From an uncultured Carboxylicivirga sp. (GTDB lineage Bacteria; Bacteroidota; Bacteroidia; Bacteroidales; Marinilabiliaceae): a DNA stretch of 64,000 nucleotides. The stretch is taken from the NCBI GenBank assembly GCA_947503525.1, contig CANNEA010000009.1, forward strand, positions 159,175 to 223,174, in the 5' to 3' direction. The notes under the pieces are model-generated. The model was not told the DNA's origin. It did no database searches and was given only the letters and a program-made list of their open reading frames with translations. A program made the translations under genes and the position numbers. This document shows positions 44,081-53,862 of the stretch, one piece after another; the first letter of the stretch is position 1; the number at the start of each line of letters is the position of its first letter.

Positions 44081-45034
44081 ATGAACAGAATTACAGAATT
44101 ATTCAATATAAAATATCCTATCGTACAAGGAGGTATGGTATGGTGTAGCGGATGGAGATTGGCTTCAGCTGTCAGTAACAATGGTGGATTAGGCCTACTA
44201 GGTGCTGGATCGATGTATCCTGATGTTCTGCGAGAGCACATCCAGAAAATGAAAAAGGCCACCACTCAACCATGGGGTGTAAATGTACCTTTATTGTATC
44301 CAAACATTGACCAACTCATTGATATTTTAATCGAAGAAAAAGTTAAGATCGTTTTCACCTCGGCTGGTAATCCGGCCAAATGGACAAAGCTACTTAAGGA
44401 TAACGGAATGACCGTTGTACATGTTATCGCTAATGCTCGTTTTGCTAAAAAATGTGAAGAAGCTGGTGTAGATGCAATCGTTGCTGAAGGCTTCGAAGCT
44501 GGAGGACACAATGGACGTGAAGAAACAACCACGCTTACCTTAATTCCTCATATCCGTAAACAAACCTCACTTCCATTAATTGCTGCTGGTGGAATCGGAA
44601 GCGGAAAAGGCATGCTTGCCGCTATGGCTTTGGGTGCTGATGGGGTTCAAATTGGATCTCTTTTTGCCGCTTCGGAAGAATCTTCGGCTCATAGTGAGTT
44701 TAAAAAATGCATTGTTGAAACCGGTGAAGGTGGAACTTTATTATCACTCAAAAAACTGGCCCCTGTTCGTTTAATTAAAAATGCTTTTTTCGAGCAAGTT
44801 CATGAGGCTGAAAAAAATGGCATGTCTACCCTCGAATTGCAAAAGCTCTTGGGTAAAGGGCGTGCGAAGAAAGGTATTTTTGAAGGTGATATGGTGGAAG
44901 GTGAACTGGAAATTGGCCAGGTGGCCACTTTAATTGATGAGATTAAACCGGTTAAAGTGTTGTTTAAGGACCTGTTGGAAGAGTACCAAAACGAAAAAGA
45001 AGCGATAGCCTCAAATACCAGATATCAGTTTTAA
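44081..45034 (+). CDS. Nitronate monooxygenase / FabK-like flavoprotein
   Basis: 317 residues, TIM-barrel FMN enzyme. Motifs include YPIVQGGMVWCSGWRLASAV, VIVAEGFEAGGHNGRE-like AIVAEGFEAGGHNGREE (phosphate/substrate loop with His) and IAAGGIGSGKGMLAAMALGADGVQIGS (FMN phosphate binding). The family contains nitronate monooxygenases and enoyl-ACP reductase II (FabK); the sequence alone does not decide. Its stop overlaps the start of the M16 protease gene by one base. Confidence 0.85.
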   Translation: MNRITELFNIKYPIVQGGMVWCSGWRLASAVSNNGGLGLLGAGSMYPDVLREHIQKMKKATTQPWGVNVPLLYPNIDQLIDILIEEKVKIVFTSAGNPAKWTKLLKDNGMTVVHVIANARFAKKCEEAGVDAIVAEGFEAGGHNGREETTTLTLIPHIRKQTSLPLIAAGGIGSGKGMLAAMALGADGVQIGSLFAASEESSAHSEFKKCIVETGEGGTLLSLKKLAPVRLIKNAFFEQVHEAEKNGMSTLELQKLLGKGRAKKGIFEGDMVEGELEIGQVATLIDEIKPVKVLFKDLLEEYQNEKEAIASNTRYQF

Positions 45035-46272
45035 TGATTAATATAGAAAAGAAGACCTTATCCAATGGGCTTAGAGTTGTTGTTCATGTAGATAAGAGTA
45101 CTCCTCTGGCGGCAGTCAATGTTCTTTATAATGTTGGGGCCAAAAATGAAAATCCTGATAAAACAGGTTTTGCGCATCTTTTCGAACACTTAATGTTTGG
45201 AGGAAGTAAAAATATACCTTCCTATGATGAGCCTTTACAACTTGTTGGAGGGGATAATAATGCATGGACCAACAATGATGTAACCAATTACTATTTAACG
45301 CTTCCTGCCGAAAATCTGGAAACCGGATTTTGGCTCGAATCTGACAGAATGTTGGAATTGGATTTCTCGGATCAAAGCCTTGATGTGCAACGAAAGGTAG
45401 TTATTGAAGAATACAAGCAGCGCTACCTTAACCAGCCTTATGGAGATGTCCCGTTATTAGTTGGACCTTTGGCCTATAAAGTTCACCCTTATCAGTGGCC
45501 AACAATAGGTAAAGATATTTCTCATATCGAAAACGCCAACCTTCAGGATGTGAAGGATTTTTTCTATAGTCATTATGCACCCAACAATGCCATAATGGTT
45601 GTGAGTGGTAATGTCGATCCGGATAAGGTATTTCGCTTAGCTGAAAAATGGTTCAGCGATATCCCAACAAGACAAATAGCTAAGAGCAATATACCTGTTG
45701 AACCGGAACAATTTGAAGAACGAAAACTTACTGTTGAACGAAATGTGCAAGCTGATATGATTCATATGGTTTATCACATAGGTTCACGAACTGATTCTGA
45801 TTTCCATACTGTTGACCTACTTTCCGATGTCCTTTCAAATGGTCCGTCATCGCGCCTAACACAAAGCCTGATGAAAGAGAAGCAAATGTTTAGCGACATT
45901 AATGCTTACATCTCAGGCGATCAACATCCGGGATTATTTACCGTTACAGGTCGATTGTTACCATCAACCAGACTGGAAGATGCCGAACAAGCTATCCATA
46001 ATGAGTTGGACAAGATTAGTTCAGCTCTGGTTTCTGATTATGAATTACAGAAGGTTAAAAACAAAGTAGAGTCAACCTTAATCTTCTCTGAGATAAACTT
46101 TTTGAATAAGGCCATGAATCTGGCACAATTCGAATTATTGACAAAGGCAGAAGACATTAATACGGAGGTTGAAAAATACCAGAATGTAAGTGCTGAACAA
46201 CTACTGGAATCAGCCCAAAAGACATTTAAGCCGAACAATAGATCAACATTATATTATAAAGCCAAAGCATAG
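45034..46272 (+). CDS. M16 zinc metalloprotease, catalytic subunit
   Basis: 412 residues. The inverted zinc motif HLFEH (His48, Glu51, His52) lies in FAHLFEHLMFGG and a downstream acidic ligand is in VVIEEYKQRY. No signal peptide is evident. It pairs with the next gene, an inactive M16 homologue, as in heterodimeric M16B peptidases that degrade unfolded peptides. The start overlaps the upstream stop (TAATG). Confidence 0.93.
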   Translation: MINIEKKTLSNGLRVVVHVDKSTPLAAVNVLYNVGAKNENPDKTGFAHLFEHLMFGGSKNIPSYDEPLQLVGGDNNAWTNNDVTNYYLTLPAENLETGFWLESDRMLELDFSDQSLDVQRKVVIEEYKQRYLNQPYGDVPLLVGPLAYKVHPYQWPTIGKDISHIENANLQDVKDFFYSHYAPNNAIMVVSGNVDPDKVFRLAEKWFSDIPTRQIAKSNIPVEPEQFEERKLTVERNVQADMIHMVYHIGSRTDSDFHTVDLLSDVLSNGPSSRLTQSLMKEKQMFSDINAYISGDQHPGLFTVTGRLLPSTRLEDAEQAIHNELDKISSALVSDYELQKVKNKVESTLIFSEINFLNKAMNLAQFELLTKAEDINTEVEKYQNVSAEQLLESAQKTFKPNNRSTLYYKAKA

Positions 46273-46278
46273 TTAGTA

Positions 46279-47556
46279 ATGCAAGATAGTCGCCATTTAG
46301 CACCAGAGTTTAAAACCATATCATCATTTAATCTTCTCCCTATTCAAACCTATGAACTGGATAATGGCATCAAGGTGCATTTAATGGAAGCCGGCTCTCA
46401 GGATGTTGCTAAAATTGATTTCTTATTTCCGGCAGGCTCAATACAGGCGGACAAAGCACTATTATCTTCTGTAACAAACAAAGCCTTATCCGAAGGCAGT
46501 GAAAAGTATAGTGCCTCGGAAATAGCTGAAAAAATTGATTTCTTTGGAGCTTATATTGGTCAGCAATCTCAGTTTCATCATGCTATTGTTACATTAATTA
46601 GTCTTACACACTTTTTACCTGAAACACTGGAAATCCTTGAGGACTTGATTAAGAATCCATTATTTGAACAAAAGGAGATTGATCAAATTCTGGAAAAGCG
46701 AAAACAAGAATTCCTGATTGAAGGTGATAAAGTAAAAACGATAGCATCACGAGCTTTTACCGAAAATCTTTATGGCAAAAATCATCCCTACGGCAATTAT
46801 CTGGATGAAAACGCGTTTAATGAACTTACACGCGAAGATGTCATTAAATTTCACAAACACGCCTACATACCCAATGGAACACATATTGTTATTTCAGGTC
46901 AACCAGGTGATAACATTAAAGATTTACTCAATAAGCATTTCGGCCAACAATGGTCAAATGAATCTCCATTAAGCGATAATAAACCGCAATGGAATGCCAA
47001 TATCCAAAACAATGTTTTTATTCCTAAAGATGATGCACTGCAATCAGCTCTAAAAATTGGATGTCCTTTATTCAATAAACTTCATCCCGATTTTCATGGA
47101 CTACAAATTTTGAATACAATCTTAGGCGGCTACTTTGGCTCTCGACTAATGACCAATATTCGTGAAGAGAAGGGATTAACCTATGGCATTTCATCCTTTA
47201 TAATGACCTATAAACATTCAGGTTTTTTGGTTATAAGCACAGATGTGAAGACTGAGAACAGAGAGTTAGCCATTAAGGAAATATTCAATGAGCTACAACG
47301 ACTACGAGAGGAGCCAATTAGTGAGAATGAGCTTACACTGGTTCGTAACTTCTTAAGTGGCGATATGATTCGTAATTTCGATGGGCCATTTGCAACATCC
47401 GATAACTACCGAGGGCTTCTAGACCTTGATATTGATCCAAAATACTTCAATGAATTTTTTGAAGTATTAATGAACATCACATCTGAAGACCTTCAATCAC
47501 TTGCACAAAAATACTTTCAGGAAAAAGACTTTATTACGGTTGTTGCCGGCAAATAA
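46279..47556 (+). CDS. M16 metalloprotease-like partner subunit (no zinc motif)
   Basis: 425 residues. The M16 fold is recognisable, but the position of HxxEH reads SVTNKALSEGSEK, without ligands. The arginine/tyrosine segment of the partner class is kept: GGYFGSRLMTNIREEKGLTYG. It would complete the active site of the zinc subunit encoded 6 bases upstream. Confidence 0.92.
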   Translation: MQDSRHLAPEFKTISSFNLLPIQTYELDNGIKVHLMEAGSQDVAKIDFLFPAGSIQADKALLSSVTNKALSEGSEKYSASEIAEKIDFFGAYIGQQSQFHHAIVTLISLTHFLPETLEILEDLIKNPLFEQKEIDQILEKRKQEFLIEGDKVKTIASRAFTENLYGKNHPYGNYLDENAFNELTREDVIKFHKHAYIPNGTHIVISGQPGDNIKDLLNKHFGQQWSNESPLSDNKPQWNANIQNNVFIPKDDALQSALKIGCPLFNKLHPDFHGLQILNTILGGYFGSRLMTNIREEKGLTYGISSFIMTYKHSGFLVISTDVKTENRELAIKEIFNELQRLREEPISENELTLVRNFLSGDMIRNFDGPFATSDNYRGLLDLDIDPKYFNEFFEVLMNITSEDLQSLAQKYFQEKDFITVVAGK

Positions 47557-47697
47557 TTGAACTTCTTTTCGCAGGTATTTTCCTGTAATAATGCTTTCGG
47601 TAATAGTATTGTATAAAAAGGACACTTACCTTTTTGTAAAAGCATTGTTTCAATCGTGGGAATTAAGTATTTTAGTTCGCTTTAAACGAAATGGTGA

Positions 47698-49911
47698 ATG
47701 ACTGAAAGGGAAGAAGAACAAATGATCCGCGATCAGTTTGATAAATTGTTGGCCGCTTGCCCTCGCTGTCAGACTGAAGAGAATAAAAAATTAGTAACCA
47801 AAGCCTTCGAATTGGCTCACGAAGCGCATAAAGGAATGCGTCGTAAATCTGGTGAGCCATATATTATTCACCCTATAGAGGTGGCGCGAATTGCTGCTGA
47901 AGAGATTGGCCTGGGAACTAAAGGAGTTGTTGCTTCTATTCTACACGATGTTGTTGAAGATACGGATTATACAGTCGAAGATCTTCAGAATATGTTCGGC
48001 GAAAAAATCGCATCGATTGTAGCCGGTTTAACAAAATTAGAGGGGATTTTTGATCAGTCAAGTTCGCTTCAAGCTGAAAATTTCAGAAAACTTCTACTAA
48101 CCATGGTAGAAGATGTACGTGTTATATTGATAAAGTTGGCAGATAGACTTCACAATATGCGTACATTAAATTCAATGCCTGAACGTAAGAGGTTAAAAAT
48201 CGCTGGTGAAACTATCTATTTTTATGCTCCGCTTGCACATCGCCTAGGATTATATGCAATTAAGTCGGAGCTGGAAGATCTAAGTTTAAAATATGAACTT
48301 CCCAATATATTTAATGAATTAAGCGCTAAGGTTAAAGAAAGCGAGGAGAAACACACCGAATTCATTAACAATTTTAAGGCCCCTATCGAACAGCGTTTAA
48401 ACGCTGAAGGTTACAACTTTGAAGTTGTTGGTCGCCATAAATCCATCTATTCCATATGGAGTAAGATGCAAAAAAAGGATCTCCCCTTTGATGAAATATA
48501 TGACGTTCTGGCCATAAGAGTAGTATTCTCACCAAAGATCCATTTACCCGAAAAAACACAGTGCTGGGCCATCTACTCGATGATTACCGACATATACAAA
48601 CCAAAACCGGACCGCTTGCGCGATTGGGTTTCCACTCCAAAAGCCAATGGCTATGAAGCCTTGCACAGCACTGTTATGGGACCAAATGGTAAGTGGGTAG
48701 AGATTCAAATCCGAACTCAACGCATGGATGATATAGCAGAACGTGGTTTTGCGGCTCATTGGAAATATAAAGGACAGAAAGAAAAAGAGTCAGAACTGGA
48801 CAAGTGGTTGGAGATGGTTAAAGAACTATTGGACAATCCGGATTCGGATTCCCTTGAATTTCTTGACGATTTCAAACTCAATCTGTTTGCCTCTGAAATA
48901 ATGATCTTTACCCCAAAAGGCGATGTAAAAGTACTTCCTACAGGGGCAACCGCATTGGACTTTGCATTTGATATTCATACTGATATTGGGTACAAATGTA
49001 TTGGCGCAAAAGTGAACTTTAAGTTAGTGCCACTTAGTCATACACTTAAAAGCGGAGATCAAGTTGAAATAATCACATCCGAAAAACAACAGCCAAAATA
49101 CGACTGGCTAAACTTTGTAACAACGGCCAAAGCCAAAACCAGAATAAAGGAAGCGTTCAAATCGGAACGAAAAGACTTAATTATTAAAGGTGAAAAGATT
49201 TTAGAAAAGGCACTTCACAAGAAAAAATTAACCATTAATTCCAGAATCCTTCGCAAAATAATGACTCATCATAGTATATCGAAACGTGATGAACTTTATT
49301 TCAAACTGGGAAAAGGTAGTTTAAAACTTGAAAACCTGGCTAAGATCTTAAGCATCAAATCTTCAAACAAATGGATTAGGTATTGGAAACTTTCTCTTGG
49401 AATGTCTGGTTCGGACAAGGATGAGAAAGAAGAAAAAGAACGATCGAAGAAGAAAAAATTGGTTTTGTCAGATGATAACGATAAAGACCAATTCACCATT
49501 TCAGAATGTTGTAATCCTATACCCGGTGACGATATTCTTGCTTTTGCCGATGAAGACGATAAATTAATATTGCATAGTCGAAAGTGTCCTGTTGCTATTA
49601 AGTTAATGTCTAGTCAAGGAGACAGGATTGTTTCAGCACAGTGGGAATCACATAAAATCCTTTCCTATTTAGCATTAATAAATCTATCCGGTATAGATAA
49701 AATGGGCATTGTCAGTAACATTACAAGAGTTATATCAGAGGATCAAAACGTCAATATGCGCTCCATAAACATTGAGAGCCACGATGGCATATTTGAAGGT
49801 AGCATCTATCTATATATCCATAATACAGAAGACTTAAATAACCTCATTTACAACATCATGAAAACAAAAGGCGTTCATAATGTTACCAGACAAGAACGTA
49901 TAAAAGGCTGA
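47698..49911 (+). CDS. RelA/SpoT-family (p)ppGpp synthetase/hydrolase
   Basis: 737 residues, long RSH form. The HD hydrolase domain has HPIEVARIAAEEIG and HDVVEDTDY (His83-Asp84); the synthetase domain has GRHKSIYSIWSKMQKKD and YDVLAIRVVFSPK, then YEALHSTVMGPNGKWVEIQIRT. TGS (IMIFTPKGDVKVLPTGATALD) and C-terminal zinc-finger and ACT domains follow. Both catalytic centres look intact, so it is probably bifunctional. It governs the stringent response. It lies upstream of fur and purA. Confidence 0.95.
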   Translation: MTEREEEQMIRDQFDKLLAACPRCQTEENKKLVTKAFELAHEAHKGMRRKSGEPYIIHPIEVARIAAEEIGLGTKGVVASILHDVVEDTDYTVEDLQNMFGEKIASIVAGLTKLEGIFDQSSSLQAENFRKLLLTMVEDVRVILIKLADRLHNMRTLNSMPERKRLKIAGETIYFYAPLAHRLGLYAIKSELEDLSLKYELPNIFNELSAKVKESEEKHTEFINNFKAPIEQRLNAEGYNFEVVGRHKSIYSIWSKMQKKDLPFDEIYDVLAIRVVFSPKIHLPEKTQCWAIYSMITDIYKPKPDRLRDWVSTPKANGYEALHSTVMGPNGKWVEIQIRTQRMDDIAERGFAAHWKYKGQKEKESELDKWLEMVKELLDNPDSDSLEFLDDFKLNLFASEIMIFTPKGDVKVLPTGATALDFAFDIHTDIGYKCIGAKVNFKLVPLSHTLKSGDQVEIITSEKQQPKYDWLNFVTTAKAKTRIKEAFKSERKDLIIKGEKILEKALHKKKLTINSRILRKIMTHHSISKRDELYFKLGKGSLKLENLAKILSIKSSNKWIRYWKLSLGMSGSDKDEKEEKERSKKKKLVLSDDNDKDQFTISECCNPIPGDDILAFADEDDKLILHSRKCPVAIKLMSSQGDRIVSAQWESHKILSYLALINLSGIDKMGIVSNITRVISEDQNVNMRSINIESHDGIFEGSIYLYIHNTEDLNNLIYNIMKTKGVHNVTRQERIKG

Positions 49912-49990
49912 TTTATAATTATTCTAAACAAGTGTTTCAAATTAACTAGTTTTTACCTACTTTTAAGCACTATTTTAATTGAGACTACAT

Positions 49991-50452
49991 ATGAATAATG
50001 TGGAAAGCAAGGATATGGTAAAGCAATTATTTACCGAATATCTTCAGCGTAATGGGCATAGAAAGACGCCTGAAAGATATGCCATCTTAGATGAAATATA
50101 TAGTCGTGAGGGACATTTCGATATAGAATCACTCTACATTTTTATGAAGAATAAAAATTATAGAGTAAGTCGCGCTACGTTATATAATACAATTGATCTG
50201 CTTTTAGATTGTAAGTTGGTCATTAAACATCAATTTGGCAAAAACATTGCACAGTTCGAAAAGGCTTTTGAATCAAAGCAACACGACCATTTGATTTGTA
50301 CAAATTGCGGTAATGTAACAGAATTCTGCGATCCAACCATTCAGAACGTATTAAATAATGCTGCTGAGTTTAACCAATTTAAAGTTTCGCACCATTCTTT
50401 ATATATTTATGGAACGTGCGAATCATGTTCGGATAAAGAAAGTGAGAATTAA
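49991..50452 (+). CDS. fur: Fur-family transcriptional regulator
   Basis: 153 residues from ATG 49991; an upstream TTG at 49979 adds only four residues. Winged helix: [20 protein letters not shown] and [20 protein letters not shown]. Metal-binding part: [18 protein letters not shown] and YGTCESCSD, giving two CxxC pairs for structural zinc. The ligand pattern fits Fur or PerR; iron control is the default guess. It lies 79 bases after the RSH gene. Confidence 0.9.
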   Translation: MNNVESKDMVKQLFTEYLQRNGHRKTPERYAILDEIYSREGHFDIESLYIFMKNKNYRVSRATLYNTIDLLLDCKLVIKHQFGKNIAQFEKAFESKQHDHLICTNCGNVTEFCDPTIQNVLNNAAEFNQFKVSHHSLYIYGTCESCSDKESEN

Positions 50453-50520
50453 GTCCATAATTTAGGAAAAATAAGGACTAAAACATTTAAGCTTTTGAGG
50501 TATTATCCTTAATTTTACCA

Positions 50521-50555
50521 ATCGGAATTTCGGGCAATCGGAAATCCGATTTTTA
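50521..50555 (+). terminator. Probable terminator after fur
   Basis: ATCGGA(A)TTT at 50521-50530 pairs with AAATCCGAT at 50542-50550, giving nine pairs with one bulged A and an 11-base loop, followed by TTTTTA. It lies 69 bases after the fur stop. Confidence 0.6.
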
Positions 50556-50652
50556 TTGTTTAGACATTTCTAAATGGAAGCATATCTAATCAATAGAGTA
50601 AAATTTAAAATTAAGTAAGGCCATAAGGCCAATGACATTTAAAAAGTAAAAA

Positions 50653-51912
50653 ATGAAGGTTGATGTTTTACTGGGACTTCAATGGGGAGACGAAGGAAAA
50701 GGAAAAGTAGTAGATGTACTAACTCCTAAATACGACGTTATAACTCGTTTTCAAGGTGGACCAAACGCTGGTCACACACTTGAATTTGATAACTTCAAGC
50801 ATGTTTTGCATAACATCCCATCGGGGATTTTTCATTCCAGTAAGGTCAACATAATTGGAAATGGTGTTGTACTTGACCCAATTACGTTCAAGAAAGAAAT
50901 CGATTCGTTAAAGGAAAAAGGTTATGACATTACTGGTAACCTCTATATTTCAAAGAAAGCACATTTAATTCTTCCTACTCACCGAATTCTGGATGCAGCA
51001 TCAGAAGCATCTAAAGGTAAAACCAAAATTGGATCTACTCTTAAAGGAATTGGTCCAACTTATATGGATAAAACCGGCCGTAATGGCTTAAGGGTTGGCG
51101 ATGTATTGCACAAGTTCGAAGAAAAGTACAAGGCAATTAAAAATAAGCATATTAAAATGCTTGAGATGTACGACTTCGAATATAACATTGATGAGTTTGA
51201 AGCCGGACTTGAAGAAGGTATAAATCTATTAAGGAGTTGTAAGCTTATTGATAGCGAACACGAATTAAACGGATATCTAAAAAATAACAAAAGCATCTTA
51301 GCTGAAGGCGCTCAAGGTACTTTGTTGGATATTGATTTTGGATCTTATCCATTTGTCACTTCCTCAAACACTATTTGCGCTGGAGCTTGCACCGGAATGG
51401 GTATAGCGCCAAATAAAATTGGCGAAGTATTCGGAATCTTTAAAGCTTACTGTACACGTGTTGGAAGCGGCCCATTCCCTACCGAACTATTTGATGAAGA
51501 CGGAGAGTTCATGCGTAAAGCGGGTAACGAGTTTGGTTCAACGACCGGTCGTCCACGTCGTTGCGGTTGGATTGATTTAGTTGCTCTTAAATATGCCGTA
51601 ATGATTAATGGAGTTACTCAATTGATCATGATGAAAGGTGATGTGCTAAGTGGTTTTGAAACCATTAAGGTTGCAACCGAATATAAAATTAATGGTGAAG
51701 TTACGGATCAATTCCCATTTGAATTAACTGAGGATGTTGAAGTGGTTTATAACGAACTTCCAGGATGGAAACAGGATTTGACAGGAATCAAATCCGAATC
51801 AGAGTTCCCACAGGAGTTATCTGACTACATCGCTTACCTTGAAAAGGAATTAGAGGTACCAATTAAGATCGTATCTGTTGGTCCGGATAGAGAGCAAACA
51901 ATTATTAGATAA
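50653..51912 (+). CDS. purA: Adenylosuccinate synthetase
   Basis: 419 residues. The GTP loop GLQWGDEGKGKVVD starts at residue 8; GGPNAGHTLEF, STLKGIGPTYMDKTGRNGLR and EGAQGTLLDIDFGSYPFVTSS bind IMP and GTP, and TTGRPRRCGWIDL is the late substrate loop. It makes adenylosuccinate from IMP and aspartate in AMP synthesis. A strong terminator follows at 51934. Confidence 0.98.
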   Translation: MKVDVLLGLQWGDEGKGKVVDVLTPKYDVITRFQGGPNAGHTLEFDNFKHVLHNIPSGIFHSSKVNIIGNGVVLDPITFKKEIDSLKEKGYDITGNLYISKKAHLILPTHRILDAASEASKGKTKIGSTLKGIGPTYMDKTGRNGLRVGDVLHKFEEKYKAIKNKHIKMLEMYDFEYNIDEFEAGLEEGINLLRSCKLIDSEHELNGYLKNNKSILAEGAQGTLLDIDFGSYPFVTSSNTICAGACTGMGIAPNKIGEVFGIFKAYCTRVGSGPFPTELFDEDGEFMRKAGNEFGSTTGRPRRCGWIDLVALKYAVMINGVTQLIMMKGDVLSGFETIKVATEYKINGEVTDQFPFELTEDVEVVYNELPGWKQDLTGIKSESEFPQELSDYIAYLEKELEVPIKIVSVGPDREQTIIR

Positions 51913-51933
51913 TTATAAGCTTATTTTTTATAT

Positions 51934-51965
51934 AGCCGATTCAATTACTGAATCGGCTTTTTTAT
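51934..51965 (+). terminator. Intrinsic terminator of purA
   Basis: Perfect 10-bp stem AGCCGATTCA / TGAATCGGCT (51934-51943 and 51949-51958), 5-base loop, then a run of T. Confidence 0.9.
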
Positions 51966-51975
51966 TGCCATTTAT

Positions 51976-51983
51976 TATCTTTG
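51976..51983 (+). promoter_or_regulatory. Possible -7 box for the D-TA-type gene
   Basis: TATCTTTG, matching TAnnTTTG, 16 bases ahead of the ATG at 52000. No -33 element at the right spacing, which would overlap the purA terminator. Confidence 0.35.
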
Positions 51984-51999
51984 ATTAAAATTATATAAC

Positions 52000-53088
52000 A
52001 TGATTACTCGACCTACTCTATTGCTTGATAAAGAAATATGCCTTAACAATATTGAACGAATGGCTGCTAAGGCTAAAAACAGCAATGTAGTATTTCGACC
52101 ACACTTTAAAACACATCAATCTGCGGAAGTTGGATCTTGGTTCAAGGATTTTGGGGTAGAATGCATAACCGTTTCCTCAGTGAAAATGGCAGAATATTTT
52201 GCCCGCAATGGATGGAAAGATATCACAATTGCATTTCCAGCGAACATTCTGGAATGGAAAATAATAGATACTCTTGCTTCTACTATTAATCTTAATTTGG
52301 TTGTGGAGTCCAATGAAACAATTTCCTTCCTTGAAAAACATTTAAATCATCCTGTTGGCATCTATATTAAAACAGATACCGGATACGGGCGTACTGGAAT
52401 TTTAGCAGAAGATTATCAAGAAATGCAATCCTTATTAAGAACACTAAAAACCTGTAAAAACTTAATATTCATAGGCTTTTTATGCCATGCAGGCCACACA
52501 TATAATGCCGGTAGCCCGGAAAACATAAAAGAAATTTTCCAAAAGTCTAAAGAACAACTATTAGCATTAAAAACCTTCATGGCTAATGATTTCCCTTTAA
52601 TACAAATATCCTATGGAGATACTCCTTCATGTTCTCTTTTAAATGATTTCTCTGATTTTGATGAAATTCGTCCCGGTTGTTTCTCCTTTTATGACGAAAT
52701 GCAAGCCTCATTTGGCTCATGTTCAAAGAAGGATATAGCAATAGCTTTGGCTGCTCCGATTGTTGCCAAACACTCCAATAAAAACTCACTAATAGTTCAC
52801 GGAGGAGCTGTACATCTATCGAAAGACACCATCGTAAATACTGTAGGCCAAAATTATTATGGTACGGTAGTAAAGCTTGATGGATTAAACTGGGATACAA
52901 CTCAGGTACTGGGAACGGTCAGTAAAATATCGCAAGAGCATGGTACAATTACAGTTAGTGATGAAATCTTTAAATCTTTAAATATTGGAGACTTAGTAGC
53001 TATACTACCTATACACGCCTGTTTAACATCTAATTTAATGAAAGAATTCCTTACTACGGATGGTACTCAAATCAGCATGATGCACTAA
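52000..53088 (+). CDS. D-threonine aldolase-type PLP enzyme
   Basis: 362 residues, alanine-racemase N-terminal fold type III. ITRPTLLLDKEICLNNIERM opens the domain, VFRPHFKTHQSAEVGSWF holds the PLP lysine (FKTH), and KTDTGYGRTGI, IQISYGDTPSCSLL and ELRPGCF-like DEIRPGCFSFYD follow. The C-terminal metal site (GTITVSD, ILPIHACLTSNL) supports D-threonine/D-serine aldolase or dehydratase-like activity. The exact substrate is unknown. Its last four bases overlap the convergent channel gene. Confidence 0.85.
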   Translation: MITRPTLLLDKEICLNNIERMAAKAKNSNVVFRPHFKTHQSAEVGSWFKDFGVECITVSSVKMAEYFARNGWKDITIAFPANILEWKIIDTLASTINLNLVVESNETISFLEKHLNHPVGIYIKTDTGYGRTGILAEDYQEMQSLLRTLKTCKNLIFIGFLCHAGHTYNAGSPENIKEIFQKSKEQLLALKTFMANDFPLIQISYGDTPSCSLLNDFSDFDEIRPGCFSFYDEMQASFGSCSKKDIAIALAAPIVAKHSNKNSLIVHGGAVHLSKDTIVNTVGQNYYGTVVKLDGLNWDTTQVLGTVSKISQEHGTITVSDEIFKSLNIGDLVAILPIHACLTSNLMKEFLTTDGTQISMMH

Positions 53089-53759
53089 TCAGAGTTATCG
53101 CTTTTTGAAAGCAATCGGCCAATAAGAAAAGCCATTATTGTTACTAAATAAAACTGCCCACATAAAGTAATAAATATGGCGATAGCTTTAGCCGGAGGAG
53201 CTTGGGGAAGCAAATCTCCATATCCCAGTGTTGAAAGCGTAACAAAGGAATAATAATAAGGATCATAAAACTGAGCCACTACGTTATCTCCTATAAAATT
53301 AAAGGATCCGGGGTGTGATATTACCAAGAATTCAATTAACACACCAAAGGCCACTCCAAGTAATAAATATCCATTTACAGCTTCAATAATCACTACTGAT
53401 TTAACTTCCTGCTTTATCGAAACCTGCTTAATAAATTTAAAAACACGGGTGAGAAAAAATATAACCAATATTAATTTACCGAGATAAGATAAAATTGGCA
53501 AATCAATAACTTTTGTTATCCAAAGAGCAAGTATGGCTAAAAATACCTGAAATGCAATTATGGGACGTTGACTCTCACTTGTTGCAAAAACCGACAATCC
53601 AATAACCAAAGTGAGACAAATATCGAAAATATCAATAATAAAAAGAGAAGAAAACAATGGAAGAACAAACAAAGTTAAAAGCAATAGCAAAAACAAGCTC
53701 CAATTACTTAAATGTAACTTAATTGCGTTAACCCAAGGCAAAACAATCTTTCGTATCAT
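53085..53759 (-). CDS. Potassium channel, two-pore-helix type
   Basis: 224 residues with four to five membrane helices and the pore SFVTLSTLGYGDLLPQAPP, containing the selectivity filter TLGYGD, followed by the inner helix AIAIFITLCGQFYLVTIMAFLIG. No RCK or cyclic-nucleotide domain follows. It probably sets membrane potential. A TAGATTTG box at 53786-53793 precedes it by 26 bases. Confidence 0.85.
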   Translation of the reverse strand: MIRKIVLPWVNAIKLHLSNWSLFLLLLLTLFVLPLFSSLFIIDIFDICLTLVIGLSVFATSESQRPIIAFQVFLAILALWITKVIDLPILSYLGKLILVIFFLTRVFKFIKQVSIKQEVKSVVIIEAVNGYLLLGVAFGVLIEFLVISHPGSFNFIGDNVVAQFYDPYYYSFVTLSTLGYGDLLPQAPPAKAIAIFITLCGQFYLVTIMAFLIGRLLSKSDNSD

Positions 53760-53862
53760 AATACTTAATTTATAACAGCACTATACAAATCTAATATAAA
53801 CAGGAGAAAAGTGGAACACTTTTTGTTTTTTAGCGTTCAACTAAACTTATTATCTAAATTCT

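Noticed and set aside
53786..53793. TAGATTTG as full promoter of the potassium channel gene
   Set aside because: Only the -7 element is present; not enough for a separate entry.
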